NCBI GenBank assembly: GCA_963618735.1
Contig: CAVEUM010000012.1
Coordinates: 3,086-67,085, forward strand
DNA length: 64,000 nucleotides
Direction: 5' to 3'
DNA from: CAKUFA01 sp963618735
GTDB taxonomy: Bacteria; Bacillota; Clostridia; Christensenellales; Aristaeellaceae
Positions 25,742-33,111 of the stretch are shown here, piece after piece; within the stretch, counting starts at the first letter, position 1; the number at the start of each line of letters is the position of its first letter. The notes below the pieces were generated by a model, which made no database searches, was not told where the DNA came from, and saw nothing but the letters and a program-made list of their open reading frames with translations. A program made the translations under genes and the position numbers.

Positions 25742-27016
25742 ATGACGGCGAATGAAAACGGCATGATGCAGGTGGATGTGCTGATCATCGGCGGCGGTCC
25801 CGCAGGCCTTGCGGCGGCCATTGCAGCCCGTGAGGACGGTATCGAAAACCTGCTGGTTCTGGAACGTGAGCATACCCCTGGCGGTATTCTTCGCCAGTGC
25901 ATCCACAACGGTTTCGGTCTGCATCGGTTCAAGGAAGAATTGACCGGTCCCGAGTACGCGCAGCGCGACGTGGATCGTGCTCACGAATTGAACATCGACA
26001 TTCAGTGTGACACAACGGTACTGTCTGTAGAGGCGAACCACGTAGTAACCTGCGTCAGCGCGGAGCACGGCATTCAGCTGATTCATGCCAAGTCCATCGT
26101 GCTGGCCATGGGCTGTCGTGAGCGTCCCCGCGGTGCACTGGGTACGCCTGGTACCCGTTGTGCCGGCATTTACAGCGCAGGCACGGCGCAGAAGTTTGTA
26201 AACCTGGAAGGTTACATGCCCGGCAAGCGCGTAGTGATTCTGGGCAGCGGCGACATCGGTTTGATCATGGCACGCCGTATGACCCTGCAGGGTGCGAAGG
26301 TGTTGGCCTGCGTGGAACTGATGCCTTACTCCTCCGGCCTGAACCGCAACATTGTGCAGTGCCTGAACGATTTTGACATTCCGCTGTACCTGAGCCATAC
26401 GGTCATTGATATTGAAGGACGCGAGCGTCTGAGCGGCGTGACCGTTGCGAAGGTGGACGAGAAGCGCCAGCCCATTCCCGGCACTGAGATTCATTTCGAT
26501 TGCGACACGCTGCTGCTCTCCGTGGGTCTGATTCCCGAGAACGAGCTGAGCCAGGGCGCGGGCGTGAAGATTTCGCCTCTCACCAGCGGCGCAGAAGTGG
26601 ACGACTGTCTGCAGACCAGCATCCCGGGCATTTTCGCCTGCGGCAATGTGCTGCACGTGCATGACCTGGTGGATCACGTTTCCAATGAGAGTTTCAAGGC
26701 AGGACATGCAGCGGCGGCTTATGCACGCGGCAACATTGCCGAAGGTGCCACCGTGGCCGTGAAGGACGGCGATGGCGTACGCGGCGTGGTTCCCCAGCGA
26801 ATTCATTTAGGCGGCACGCAGGCGGTGGACCTGATGTTCCGTCCCAGTGGTGTGTTCCGCGGCGCCAGCGTTGTGGTAAAGAACGGCGACAAGGAGATTG
26901 CCCGCAAGAAGGCACCCATTTTCACCCCTGGCGAAATGGCGGTGGTAACGCTGAAGCCTGAGATTGTTGCCGCGCTTACCGATCAGGACATTACGGTCAC
27001 CATGGAAAGGGGCTGA
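25742..27016 (+). CDS. NAD(P)/FAD-dependent oxidoreductase, partner of the GlpA-like protein
   Basis: 424 residues from ATG 25742, with AGGAGG upstream. Two dinucleotide-binding motifs are visible: IIGGGPAGLAAAIAA near the N-terminus and VVILGSGDIGLIMARR near 160. GCRERPRG and a late IFACGNVLHVHD segment (GD-type FAD motif) place it in the pyridine nucleotide-disulfide oxidoreductase-like group. No redox-active CxxC is seen next to the FAD site. In many Firmicutes this protein is encoded between a GlpA-like protein and DUF1667, as here, so it likely links FAD/FeS chemistry to NAD(P). Confidence 0.8.
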   Translation: MTANENGMMQVDVLIIGGGPAGLAAAIAAREDGIENLLVLEREHTPGGILRQCIHNGFGLHRFKEELTGPEYAQRDVDRAHELNIDIQCDTTVLSVEANHVVTCVSAEHGIQLIHAKSIVLAMGCRERPRGALGTPGTRCAGIYSAGTAQKFVNLEGYMPGKRVVILGSGDIGLIMARRMTLQGAKVLACVELMPYSSGLNRNIVQCLNDFDIPLYLSHTVIDIEGRERLSGVTVAKVDEKRQPIPGTEIHFDCDTLLLSVGLIPENELSQGAGVKISPLTSGAEVDDCLQTSIPGIFACGNVLHVHDLVDHVSNESFKAGHAAAAYARGNIAEGATVAVKDGDGVRGVVPQRIHLGGTQAVDLMFRPSGVFRGASVVVKNGDKEIARKKAPIFTPGEMAVVTLKPEIVAALTDQDITVTMERG

Positions 27017-27020
27017 GCAT

Positions 27021-27374
27021 ATGGAACAGACAATTACCTGCATCAATTGCCCCATGGGCTGCCGCATGACAGTCACCATTGAGGACGGCCAGGTGACCAG
27101 CGTCACCGGCAACACCTGCAAGCGTGGTGAGCGCTACGCCCACCAGGAGTGTATCGCACCGGAGCGCATGGTAACAGCGGTGATCGTTGTCAGCAATCGC
27201 AGCATGCCGCTGAGTGTGAAGACTCGCACGCCTATTCCCAAGAAGCTTATTCATGCTTGCATGACGGAACTATCGAAGGTCACCGTTGTCGCTCCTGTCA
27301 AGGCCGGCGATGTGGTGCTATCCGATGTATGCGGCACGGGAGTAGACGTAATCGCCACCAAGAACATTCCCTAA
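27021..27374 (+). CDS. DUF1667 small cysteine-rich protein
   Basis: 117 residues from ATG 27021, four bases after the previous stop. The N-terminus has CINCPMGC, then TCKRGERYA and an ERMVTA segment typical of DUF1667. The cysteines suggest a metal or iron-sulfur site. It is thought to be an electron-transfer or structural subunit of the GlpA-like complex, but this is inferred from conserved gene order. Confidence 0.85.
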   Translation: MEQTITCINCPMGCRMTVTIEDGQVTSVTGNTCKRGERYAHQECIAPERMVTAVIVVSNRSMPLSVKTRTPIPKKLIHACMTELSKVTVVAPVKAGDVVLSDVCGTGVDVIATKNIP

Positions 27375-27438
27375 AGCTGCGCGGAGATTCTGAACAGCTG
27401 TCGCTTTATGAACCCTACGTGAAGTTTTGTCAAACCCC

Positions 27439-27467
27439 TTGTAGTGTCGCGGTTTTCCTGCTATAAT
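27439..27467 (+). promoter_or_regulatory. yajC promoter
   Basis: TTGTAG (27439-27444), 17-bp spacer, TATAAT (27462-27467); AAAGGAG precedes the ATG at 27504. Confidence 0.65.
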
Positions 27468-27503
27468 AGCGAGAGTACCCGATTTTGAAAGGAGTTTTGA
27501 CTG

Positions 27504-27899
27504 ATGTCTCTGACAAATCTTCTCTTCGGCCTCAGCACTGCGCTGGCTGAAGAAGCTGCCACCACTACGGATGTTGCTGCTCAGGGAAGCACTCTTTCCA
27601 ACGTTGTGAGCATGATCGTTTCTCTGCTGCCCATGGTTCTGATCTTTGTGGTGTTCTATTTCTTCCTGATTCGTCCCCAGAAGAAGAAGGACAAGCAGGT
27701 GAAGGACATGCTGGACGCCCTGAAGGTTCGCGACCGCGTGTGCACCATTGGTGGCATCTATGGCACCATTACCGCTATCAAGGACGACACGGTGACCCTG
27801 TCTGTTGGCAAGGATCATGTGAATCTGGTGTTTGCTCGCTGGGCTATCCGCTCCGTGGAAGAAGTTGCCGTGGAGAATGACACCGAGCCGCTGAACTAA
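27504..27899 (+). CDS. yajC: Preprotein translocase accessory subunit YajC
   Basis: 131 residues. The membrane helix (about 43-60, LLPMVLIFVVFYFFLIRPQ) followed by KKKDKQ and the DRVCTIGGIYGTI beta domain is the YajC hallmark. It assists SecDF with the Sec translocon. Unusually, about 40 residues precede the helix, including a signal-peptide-like stretch ending STALAEEAATT; most YajC proteins begin almost at the helix. secD and secF are not adjacent. A strong terminator follows. Confidence 0.9.
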   Translation: MSLTNLLFGLSTALAEEAATTTDVAAQGSTLSNVVSMIVSLLPMVLIFVVFYFFLIRPQKKKDKQVKDMLDALKVRDRVCTIGGIYGTITAIKDDTVTLSVGKDHVNLVFARWAIRSVEEVAVENDTEPLN

Positions 27900-27927
27900 G
27901 ATTTGCCGAGAATTTTCAAGTATAGAA

Positions 27928-27963
27928 ACACCCGATCATCGTATGATGGTCGGGTGTTTTTTA
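27928..27963 (+). terminator. yajC terminator
   Basis: ACACCCGATCAT pairs with ATGATGGTCGGGTGT (one-base bulge) followed by TTTTTT. Confidence 0.85.
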
Positions 27964-28011
27964 TCCATTTCTATGGGAGTTATGGAAGAATGTTTATAAC
28001 AGGTCAAGTTG

Positions 28012-28166
28012 AAGAAAGTACACTGCGAAGGGTTCAAGGGGGCGGAGTCTTCGACTCGTTACCGCAAAGCCCCTGGAAGTTTCATATCAACTCAACTTGC
28101 AAGAAAGTACACTGTGAAGGAATCCAGAGGGCGGAGTCTTCGACTCGTTACCGCAAAGCCCTCCAG
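28012..28166. repeat. Two direct repeats (66-base core, 89-base period) with internal hairpins
   Basis: Copies start at 28012 and 28101, each beginning AAGAAAGTACACTG and holding an invariant block with GAGTCTTCGACTC inside a GGGG...CCCC outer stem. The first copy is flanked by TCAAGTTGA and CTCAACTTG in inverted orientation. No protein-coding signal is convincing. Confidence 0.75.
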
Positions 28167-28224
28167 ATGCATCGTAACAAGTCGACCAGTAAAAGAGAAG
28201 ACATTCCTCTATTGCAGCGTTGCG

Positions 28225-28366
28225 CTGAAAACGCTTCGCTGTTCAGCGCTCGTCAGGCAGAGTTGACTGCGCTTTCTGTAGGACTGGAAAATGCATTGAT
28301 TGGGGCTTCGCCCCATGCCCTACCAGGGGCGCCGCCCCTGGACCCTGCAAGGGTCTTCGACCCTTG
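28225..28366. repeat. Cluster of GC-rich hairpins next to the phoH 3' end
   Basis: Successive stems: GCGCTGAA/TTCAGCGC near 28222-28250, GGGGCTTCGCCCC near 28302, AGGGGCGCCGCCCCT near 28325 and CAAGGGTCTTCGACCCTTG near 28348. The last begins a few bases beyond the phoH stop and may act as a terminator. With the direct repeats, this accounts for the whole gap 27964-28371. Confidence 0.7.
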
Positions 28367-28371
28367 ACCCA

Positions 28372-29352
28372 TTATTGTTTCTTTCCCTGATCGTACCACT
28401 GATCATAGGCTTCTACGATCTTCTGCACCAGCTCATGACGCACAACGTCCTTCGCGGTCAGATGCACCATGCCGATTTCAGGAATATCCTTCAAAATTTC
28501 CAATGCCTCTGTCAATCCGGACTTCTTCCCCGCAGGAAGGTCTGTCTGTGTGACGTCGCCCGTGACAACCACCTTCGAATGGAATCCCAGGCGGGTCAGG
28601 AACATCTTCATCTGCTCCGAGGTCGTATTCTGTGCTTCATCCAATATAATGAAGGAATCCGACAGGGTGCGGCCGCGCATGTAGGCCAGCGGCGCCACTT
28701 CCACCGTGCCGCGCTCCAGCAGGCGCTGGTAGGAGTCCACGCCCATAAAGTCATACAGTGCATCATACAATGGGCGCAGGTAGGGATCCACCTTTTGCGT
28801 TAAGTCGCCAGGCAGAAAGCCCAGTTTTTCCCCGGCTTCCACCGCAGGTCGGGTGAGCACAATGCGTTCGACTTCTTTATTCTTCAGCGCAACCACAGCC
28901 AATGCCATAGCGAGGTAGGTTTTGCCCGTGCCTGCAGGGCCAACCGCAAAGGTCAGGTCATGCTCACGAATTGCCTGCACGTATTCCTGCTGGCCAAGCG
29001 TCTTACACTTCACCTGCTTCCCGCGGTGGGTAATGGCAACCACAGAGCGGAGGATCTCGTCGATCATGTCGACTTTTCCTTCGCGTGCCAGGGCGATAGC
29101 GTAGCGGATGCGGCTCCGATCCACCAGCTCATTGCGGGCAATCATCTCCATGAGCTTCACAACAACGCTTTCCGCCAGCTCTGCGTCTGCCGCTTCGCCC
29201 GTGATCAGCAGTTCTGAACCTCTCAGTGCGATGGTAACGCTACATTCCTGCTCAATAAGAGCAACATTCTGGTCATTCATCCCGAAGAGCGCCATATAGG
29301 TTTCCATGGTGTCTTCCGACAAACTGATCTTACGTGTTTCTGTCAAAAACAT
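28372..29352 (-). CDS. phoH: PhoH-like ATPase
   Basis: 326 residues from ATG 29352, with AAAGG upstream. An N-terminal KH-like region (about 25-85) precedes the PhoH ATPase domain, with Walker A GPAGTGKT, a Thr-Arg-Pro segment (LTRPAVEAGEKLGFLPGD) and Walker B FIILDEAQNTT. The family is linked to RNA metabolism; in Clostridia it commonly sits near ybeY, which is absent here. The promoter is at 29433-29460. Confidence 0.92.
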   Translation of the reverse strand: MFLTETRKISLSEDTMETYMALFGMNDQNVALIEQECSVTIALRGSELLITGEAADAELAESVVVKLMEMIARNELVDRSRIRYAIALAREGKVDMIDEILRSVVAITHRGKQVKCKTLGQQEYVQAIREHDLTFAVGPAGTGKTYLAMALAVVALKNKEVERIVLTRPAVEAGEKLGFLPGDLTQKVDPYLRPLYDALYDFMGVDSYQRLLERGTVEVAPLAYMRGRTLSDSFIILDEAQNTTSEQMKMFLTRLGFHSKVVVTGDVTQTDLPAGKKSGLTEALEILKDIPEIGMVHLTAKDVVRHELVQKIVEAYDQWYDQGKKQ

Positions 29353-29432
29353 TCCCAGCCTTTCCACTGTCTTTTTCCGGAGACAGCCAAGCCGTGAAGA
29401 AGTGCTGGCATCTTGCAAATCCTTCTACCTTT

Positions 29433-29460
29433 ATCATACTATAATCTCGCCGTTTGTCAA
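29433..29460 (-). promoter_or_regulatory. phoH promoter
   Basis: On the minus strand, a perfect TTGACA (29460-29455), a 16-bp spacer and TATGAT (29438-29433). Confidence 0.6.
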
Positions 29461-29475
29461 TGAAAGGATGATAAA

Positions 29476-29507
29476 AGCCCCATGAAGGCGCTGGCCTCCA
29501 CGGGGCT
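29476..29507 (-). terminator. MATE transporter terminator
   Basis: AGCCCCGTGGAGG and CCTTCATGGGGCT form the stem, followed by TTTATCATCC on the minus strand. Confidence 0.7.
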
Positions 29508-29511
29508 TCCC

Positions 29512-30864
29512 TTATACCAGTACTTTTTTCTCCCACTTATTCCCTTTCATTCGGATGAAGAACAGTGTCGAGCGGAACACCCAGTCAATCACCATAGCCA
29601 GCCACACACCTGCCACGCCCATGCCGCAGTTCTGGGCAAGGATATAGCCGAACAGGACGCGGAAAGCCGCCATGGAGAAAATGGACACAGCCATGGTAAA
29701 GGTCGCATCGCCTGCTGCGCGGAGTGCATTCGGCAGAACGAAGGACATCGGCCAAATGAAGATACTGCCTATGCCATGGATAGCAATCAGCTGCTTTGCC
29801 ACTTCCGCCGTTTCATCAGAAAGATTGAACGGCATCACCACCAATGACAGGCAGGACAGGATCACCACGTTTAACGCCGCCATAGCACAGTAGGCAATGA
29901 TCATCATCCGCTTTGTGTACATGCGAGCCTGTTTGAACTCGTGTGCGCCAACGCACTGTCCAACCACGGTAATCATGCCCAGGCTGATAGCGCTTCCCGG
30001 CAAAACCTCCACAGAGGCCATGGTGTTGCCCACAGCATTCGCGGCGATGGACACCGTGCCGAAGGTACTCACCAAGCCAAGCAAAATCAGCTTACCAAGC
30101 TGGAAGATACTTCCCTCCAGACCATTGGGAATGCCGACCTTCAGAATTTTCTTCACCATTTCGCTATTCCACTCAAATTGCAATAGCTTCGGGCAGGGAA
30201 TCGTGCAGCGAGGGTTACGCAATGCCAGCTGCATCACAATTGCGCCGAGGATACGGCTTACGAGCGTCGCGATAGCTGCACCTGCCACGCCCATTTTCAG
30301 ACCGTAAATCAGCAGCGCATTGCCCGCCACATTCACCAAATTCATCACCAGGGATGTTTCCAGAGAAATTTTTGCATTACCCATGGATCTGAGCAGTGCC
30401 GCCGAGGCGTTATACATAGCCAGGAAGGGATAGCTCACAGCCGACCAGAACAGATAGATTCTGGCGTTTTCCATCACATCCGCGTCAATGGAGCCATAAA
30501 TGGCATTCAGCATTGGAATGCGGAAAATCAGGCACAGTGTCATGATCGCCGTGCTGGCAATGAGAATGACGTAAAACAGCATTTTTGCCGAGCGACCCGC
30601 CTGCTCAGGATCCTTTTTTCCCAGATACTGGGATGACACCACCGCGCCGCCTGTTGCAAGGGCAGCGAACACATTGCTCAGCAGAATATTGATCGTATCC
30701 ACCAGAGACACGCCGGAAACTGCCGCCTCGCCGCAACCGGAAACCATGACCGTGTCCATCATGCCAATGGTCACCGTAAGGGCCTGCTCCAGCAGAAGCG
30801 GAATCAGCAGCCGTCGCAGATCCTCTCTGGAAAAAAGCATGGGGCTGCTTTCTTTTTGTTGCAT
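29512..30864 (-). CDS. MATE family efflux transporter
   Basis: 450 residues from ATG 30864, with GGAGGGGAG upstream; codons further upstream overlap the promoter. About twelve membrane helices in two six-helix halves. The first helix region LLIPLLLEQALTVTIGMMDTVMVS matches the MATE family start in shortened form, and GGAVVSSQYLGKKD follows the second helix. Members export cationic drugs or metabolites using Na+ or H+ gradients. Substrate unknown. It is divergent from ctsR, with the two promoters facing apart. Confidence 0.92.
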   Translation of the reverse strand: MQQKESSPMLFSREDLRRLLIPLLLEQALTVTIGMMDTVMVSGCGEAAVSGVSLVDTINILLSNVFAALATGGAVVSSQYLGKKDPEQAGRSAKMLFYVILIASTAIMTLCLIFRIPMLNAIYGSIDADVMENARIYLFWSAVSYPFLAMYNASAALLRSMGNAKISLETSLVMNLVNVAGNALLIYGLKMGVAGAAIATLVSRILGAIVMQLALRNPRCTIPCPKLLQFEWNSEMVKKILKVGIPNGLEGSIFQLGKLILLGLVSTFGTVSIAANAVGNTMASVEVLPGSAISLGMITVVGQCVGAHEFKQARMYTKRMMIIAYCAMAALNVVILSCLSLVVMPFNLSDETAEVAKQLIAIHGIGSIFIWPMSFVLPNALRAAGDATFTMAVSIFSMAAFRVLFGYILAQNCGMGVAGVWLAMVIDWVFRSTLFFIRMKGNKWEKKVLV

Positions 30865-30904
30865 CTTTCTCCCCTCCTCCCGCAGAATCGAAAAGGACGG
30901 GATA

Positions 30905-30933
30905 ACGTTAGCACAAACTGCGTCCATTGTCAA
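30905..30933 (-). promoter_or_regulatory. MATE transporter promoter
   Basis: On the minus strand, TTGACA (30933-30928), a 17-bp spacer and a weak TAACGT (30910-30905). Confidence 0.45.
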
Positions 30934-30983
30934 TGAGAAAGAAAGTGCTTACATCCCATACATCATAAAAACAGCCTGTTCCC

Positions 30984-31012
30984 TTGCATTTTACATTGAA
31001 AGCTGATATAAT
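30984..31012 (+). promoter_or_regulatory. ctsR operon promoter
   Basis: TTGCAT (30984-30989), 17-bp spacer, perfect TATAAT (31007-31012). The CtsR operator starts 6 bases downstream, so a bound repressor would cover the transcription start. Confidence 0.8.
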
Positions 31013-31018
31013 CATATT

Positions 31019-31035
31019 GGTCAAAGATAGTCAAT
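31019..31035 (+). promoter_or_regulatory. CtsR operator
   Basis: GGTCAAAGATAGTCAAT matches the CtsR heptamer direct repeat (RGTCAAA, three bases, RGTCAAA) with one mismatch in the last base. It overlaps the start of the ctsR-mcsA-mcsB-clpC transcript, as expected for autoregulation. Confidence 0.8.
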
Positions 31036-31061
31036 TTTGACCGGAATCAGAGGATACAACC

Positions 31062-31544
31062 ATGCGATTAAGTGATACCATTGAGGATTTTATCAAGATG
31101 CTTTTGTCTCAGGATGAGCCGGAAGTGGAGCTCAAGCGCAACGAGCTTGCTGAATATTTCGGCTGTGCCCCCAGCCAGATCAATTATGTACTGGCCACGC
31201 GGTTCACCCCCGACCACGGCTATGTGATTGAAAGTCGGCGGGGCGGCGGCGGCTACATCCGCATTGTGCGGGTAGTTCAGCAGCCGGGGCAGCAGCTATT
31301 GTATCTCATCCACGAGCGCATCGGTGACAGCATCACTGAAAGTGAGGCAGCGCACATCATCTCGCGTCTGGTAGAGCAGAAGCTGCTGACGCCCAGCGAG
31401 GGTGACCTGGCGCGTGCCGCCGTGTCTGCCCAGGCACTGTCCGTCCCCATTCCCGATAATATGAAGGACACCGTGCGCGCCAAGACGCTGAAGATGATGC
31501 TGACAACCATTGCGCGACGCAACACCCCTGCCATCGAGGGCTAA
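31062..31544 (+). CDS. ctsR: CtsR, class III heat-shock repressor
   Basis: 160 residues. The N-terminal winged helix-turn-helix includes RNELAEYFGCAPSQINYVLATRF in shortened form, followed by the wing with the Gly-rich RRGGGGYIRI that reads the operator and senses heat. The C-terminal helices form the dimer and McsB/ClpC contact region. It represses clp genes; phosphorylation by McsB or heat releases it. It is the first gene of a four-gene operon and controls itself via the operator at 31019. Confidence 0.96.
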   Translation: MRLSDTIEDFIKMLLSQDEPEVELKRNELAEYFGCAPSQINYVLATRFTPDHGYVIESRRGGGGYIRIVRVVQQPGQQLLYLIHERIGDSITESEAAHIISRLVEQKLLTPSEGDLARAAVSAQALSVPIPDNMKDTVRAKTLKMMLTTIARRNTPAIEG

Positions 31545-31594
31545 GGTTCCATCCCCCACTTTTCGCAATCCCGTTACCGAAAGGATGATCCATC

Positions 31595-32098
31595 ATGTTA
31601 TGTGAAGAATGCAAGGTCAATGAAGCCACGTTTACCATTTCCGTGGTCGTTGGCGGCGAAGTGACCACCCGTCACCTGTGCGGTGAATGCATGGCCAAAA
31701 TGAATTCTGATCTGCAAAGCGGGAACATCAAGAGCCTGCTTTCCTCCATACTTTCCGCCATCACAGGCGCTGAAGCACCCGAAGAGCCCCATCAGGAAAT
31801 TATCTGCCCCCGCTGCCGCACCACCCTGAGCCAGTTCACGAAGTCTGGTCATTTGGGCTGCCCGCACTGCTACGAAGCGTTTCGTGAGCAGCTGCAGCCC
31901 ATGCTATTGCAGATTCATGGACGCGTGCAGCACGCAGGACGCGAGCCGCTGAACACCTGCGAGGCGCAGCGTCAGCGCACCCGTCAGGAGGAGTTGACCC
32001 GCCAAATGGAGCAGGCTGTTGCCCAGGAAGATTTTGAGACAGCTGCCCTGTTGCGGGATCAGCTGCGGGACATGGCCGCAAGGGAGGCAGAATCATAA
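31595..32098 (+). CDS. mcsA: McsA, zinc-binding activator of McsB
   Basis: 167 residues. Four CxxC pairs (CEEC, CGEC, CPRC, CPHC) give two zinc sites in the N-terminal two-thirds. The C-terminal UVR motif (VAQEDFETAALLRDQLRDM) resembles the UvrB/UvrC interaction helix also found in ClpC. It activates the arginine kinase McsB and modulates CtsR. It overlaps mcsB by one base. Confidence 0.94.
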   Translation: MLCEECKVNEATFTISVVVGGEVTTRHLCGECMAKMNSDLQSGNIKSLLSSILSAITGAEAPEEPHQEIICPRCRTTLSQFTKSGHLGCPHCYEAFREQLQPMLLQIHGRVQHAGREPLNTCEAQRQRTRQEELTRQMEQAVAQEDFETAALLRDQLRDMAAREAES

Positions 32099-33093
32099 TG
32101 AGCGAGCATGCAACCATTCTATCTTCCCGTGTTCGGCTGGCACGAAATTATGAGGATCTACCCTTTGAGGTCGCCGAGAAGCCTGATGATGCCGCCATGT
32201 GCATCTCCCGCACCGCCAACGCCATGAAGCTTTCCGGCGCGGATCGTGATTTTGAAATGCTCCGTCTAAGCGACATGAGCGCCAACCAGCGCCTTGTGCT
32301 GAGCGAAAGCCATCTCATCAGCAATGATCTCATGCGCCACCCTGACACGGCGGCCGTTTTGCTGAATGTGGAGGAAAGCACCTCCGTGATGATGAACGAG
32401 GAAGACCACCTGCGGATTCAGTCCATCGTTTCGGGCGATGCTCTGCAGGCAGCCGCAGACAGATGTTTCCGCGTGGAAGACGCGCTGAGTCGTCAGGTGA
32501 CTTTTGCCTTTGATCATCAGCTTGGCTACCTCACTGCCTGCCCCACCAATACGGGTACTGGCATGCGTGCCTCTCTGCTGATGCATCTGCCCATGCTGAC
32601 CATCGGCAAGCAGATGGGCAATGTGGGGCAGATTGTCGCCAAGGTTGGTTTGACCATTCGCGGTGTTTACGGAGAAGGTGCTGAGGCGTTGGGAAGCCTG
32701 TATCAGGTTTCCAACCAGGTGACGCTGGGACGCACGGAGCAGGAGATTATCAGTGCCGTAACCACCGTTGGTCATCAGCTGACGGACATGGAGCTGTCCC
32801 TGCGTGAAAAATCCGCCACTGCTCATCGACTGGAGCTGGAAGATCCCATCTGGCGTGCCTGGGGACTGATGTGCAACGCTCGCATGATGGATCTGCCCGA
32901 GTTCTTCAAGCACTGGAGTGCCGTCCGTCTTGGCGCCTCCATGGGGCTGTTGGATGTAAAAACCGACACGCTGGATCAAATGCTGGAGCAAGTGCAGGAT
33001 GGTCATCTGCGCGACTTTGCTGAAGCCGGTCTGAACCGCAAAGAGCTGTCCGTGACCCGTTCCAGCCGCATCCGCGGCATGCTGGTTCACTGA
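32098..33093 (+). CDS. mcsB: McsB protein arginine kinase
   Basis: 331 residues, slightly shorter than the usual 350. The phosphagen-kinase-like core shows SSRVRLARN near the N-terminus and TNTGTGMRASLLMHLP in the nucleotide region; the QVSNQVTLG segment is also typical. It phosphorylates arginines of misfolded proteins and of CtsR, marking them for ClpCP. It lies 18 bases before clpC and is cotranscribed. Confidence 0.95.
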   Translation: MSEHATILSSRVRLARNYEDLPFEVAEKPDDAAMCISRTANAMKLSGADRDFEMLRLSDMSANQRLVLSESHLISNDLMRHPDTAAVLLNVEESTSVMMNEEDHLRIQSIVSGDALQAAADRCFRVEDALSRQVTFAFDHQLGYLTACPTNTGTGMRASLLMHLPMLTIGKQMGNVGQIVAKVGLTIRGVYGEGAEALGSLYQVSNQVTLGRTEQEIISAVTTVGHQLTDMELSLREKSATAHRLELEDPIWRAWGLMCNARMMDLPEFFKHWSAVRLGASMGLLDVKTDTLDQMLEQVQDGHLRDFAEAGLNRKELSVTRSSRIRGMLVH

Positions 33094-33111
33094 TATTTTT
33101 CGGAGGAAATT

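Noticed and set aside
28225..28366. tRNA or attC-like recombination site
   Set aside because: No cloverleaf with a T-loop could be drawn and the conserved attC end motifs are missing; the stems are simple TTCG-closed hairpins.
27903..28367. Two overlapping plus-strand open frames in the hairpin island
   Set aside because: They run through palindromes and repeats and begin inside or beside the yajC terminator; codon content is that of repeats rather than genes.
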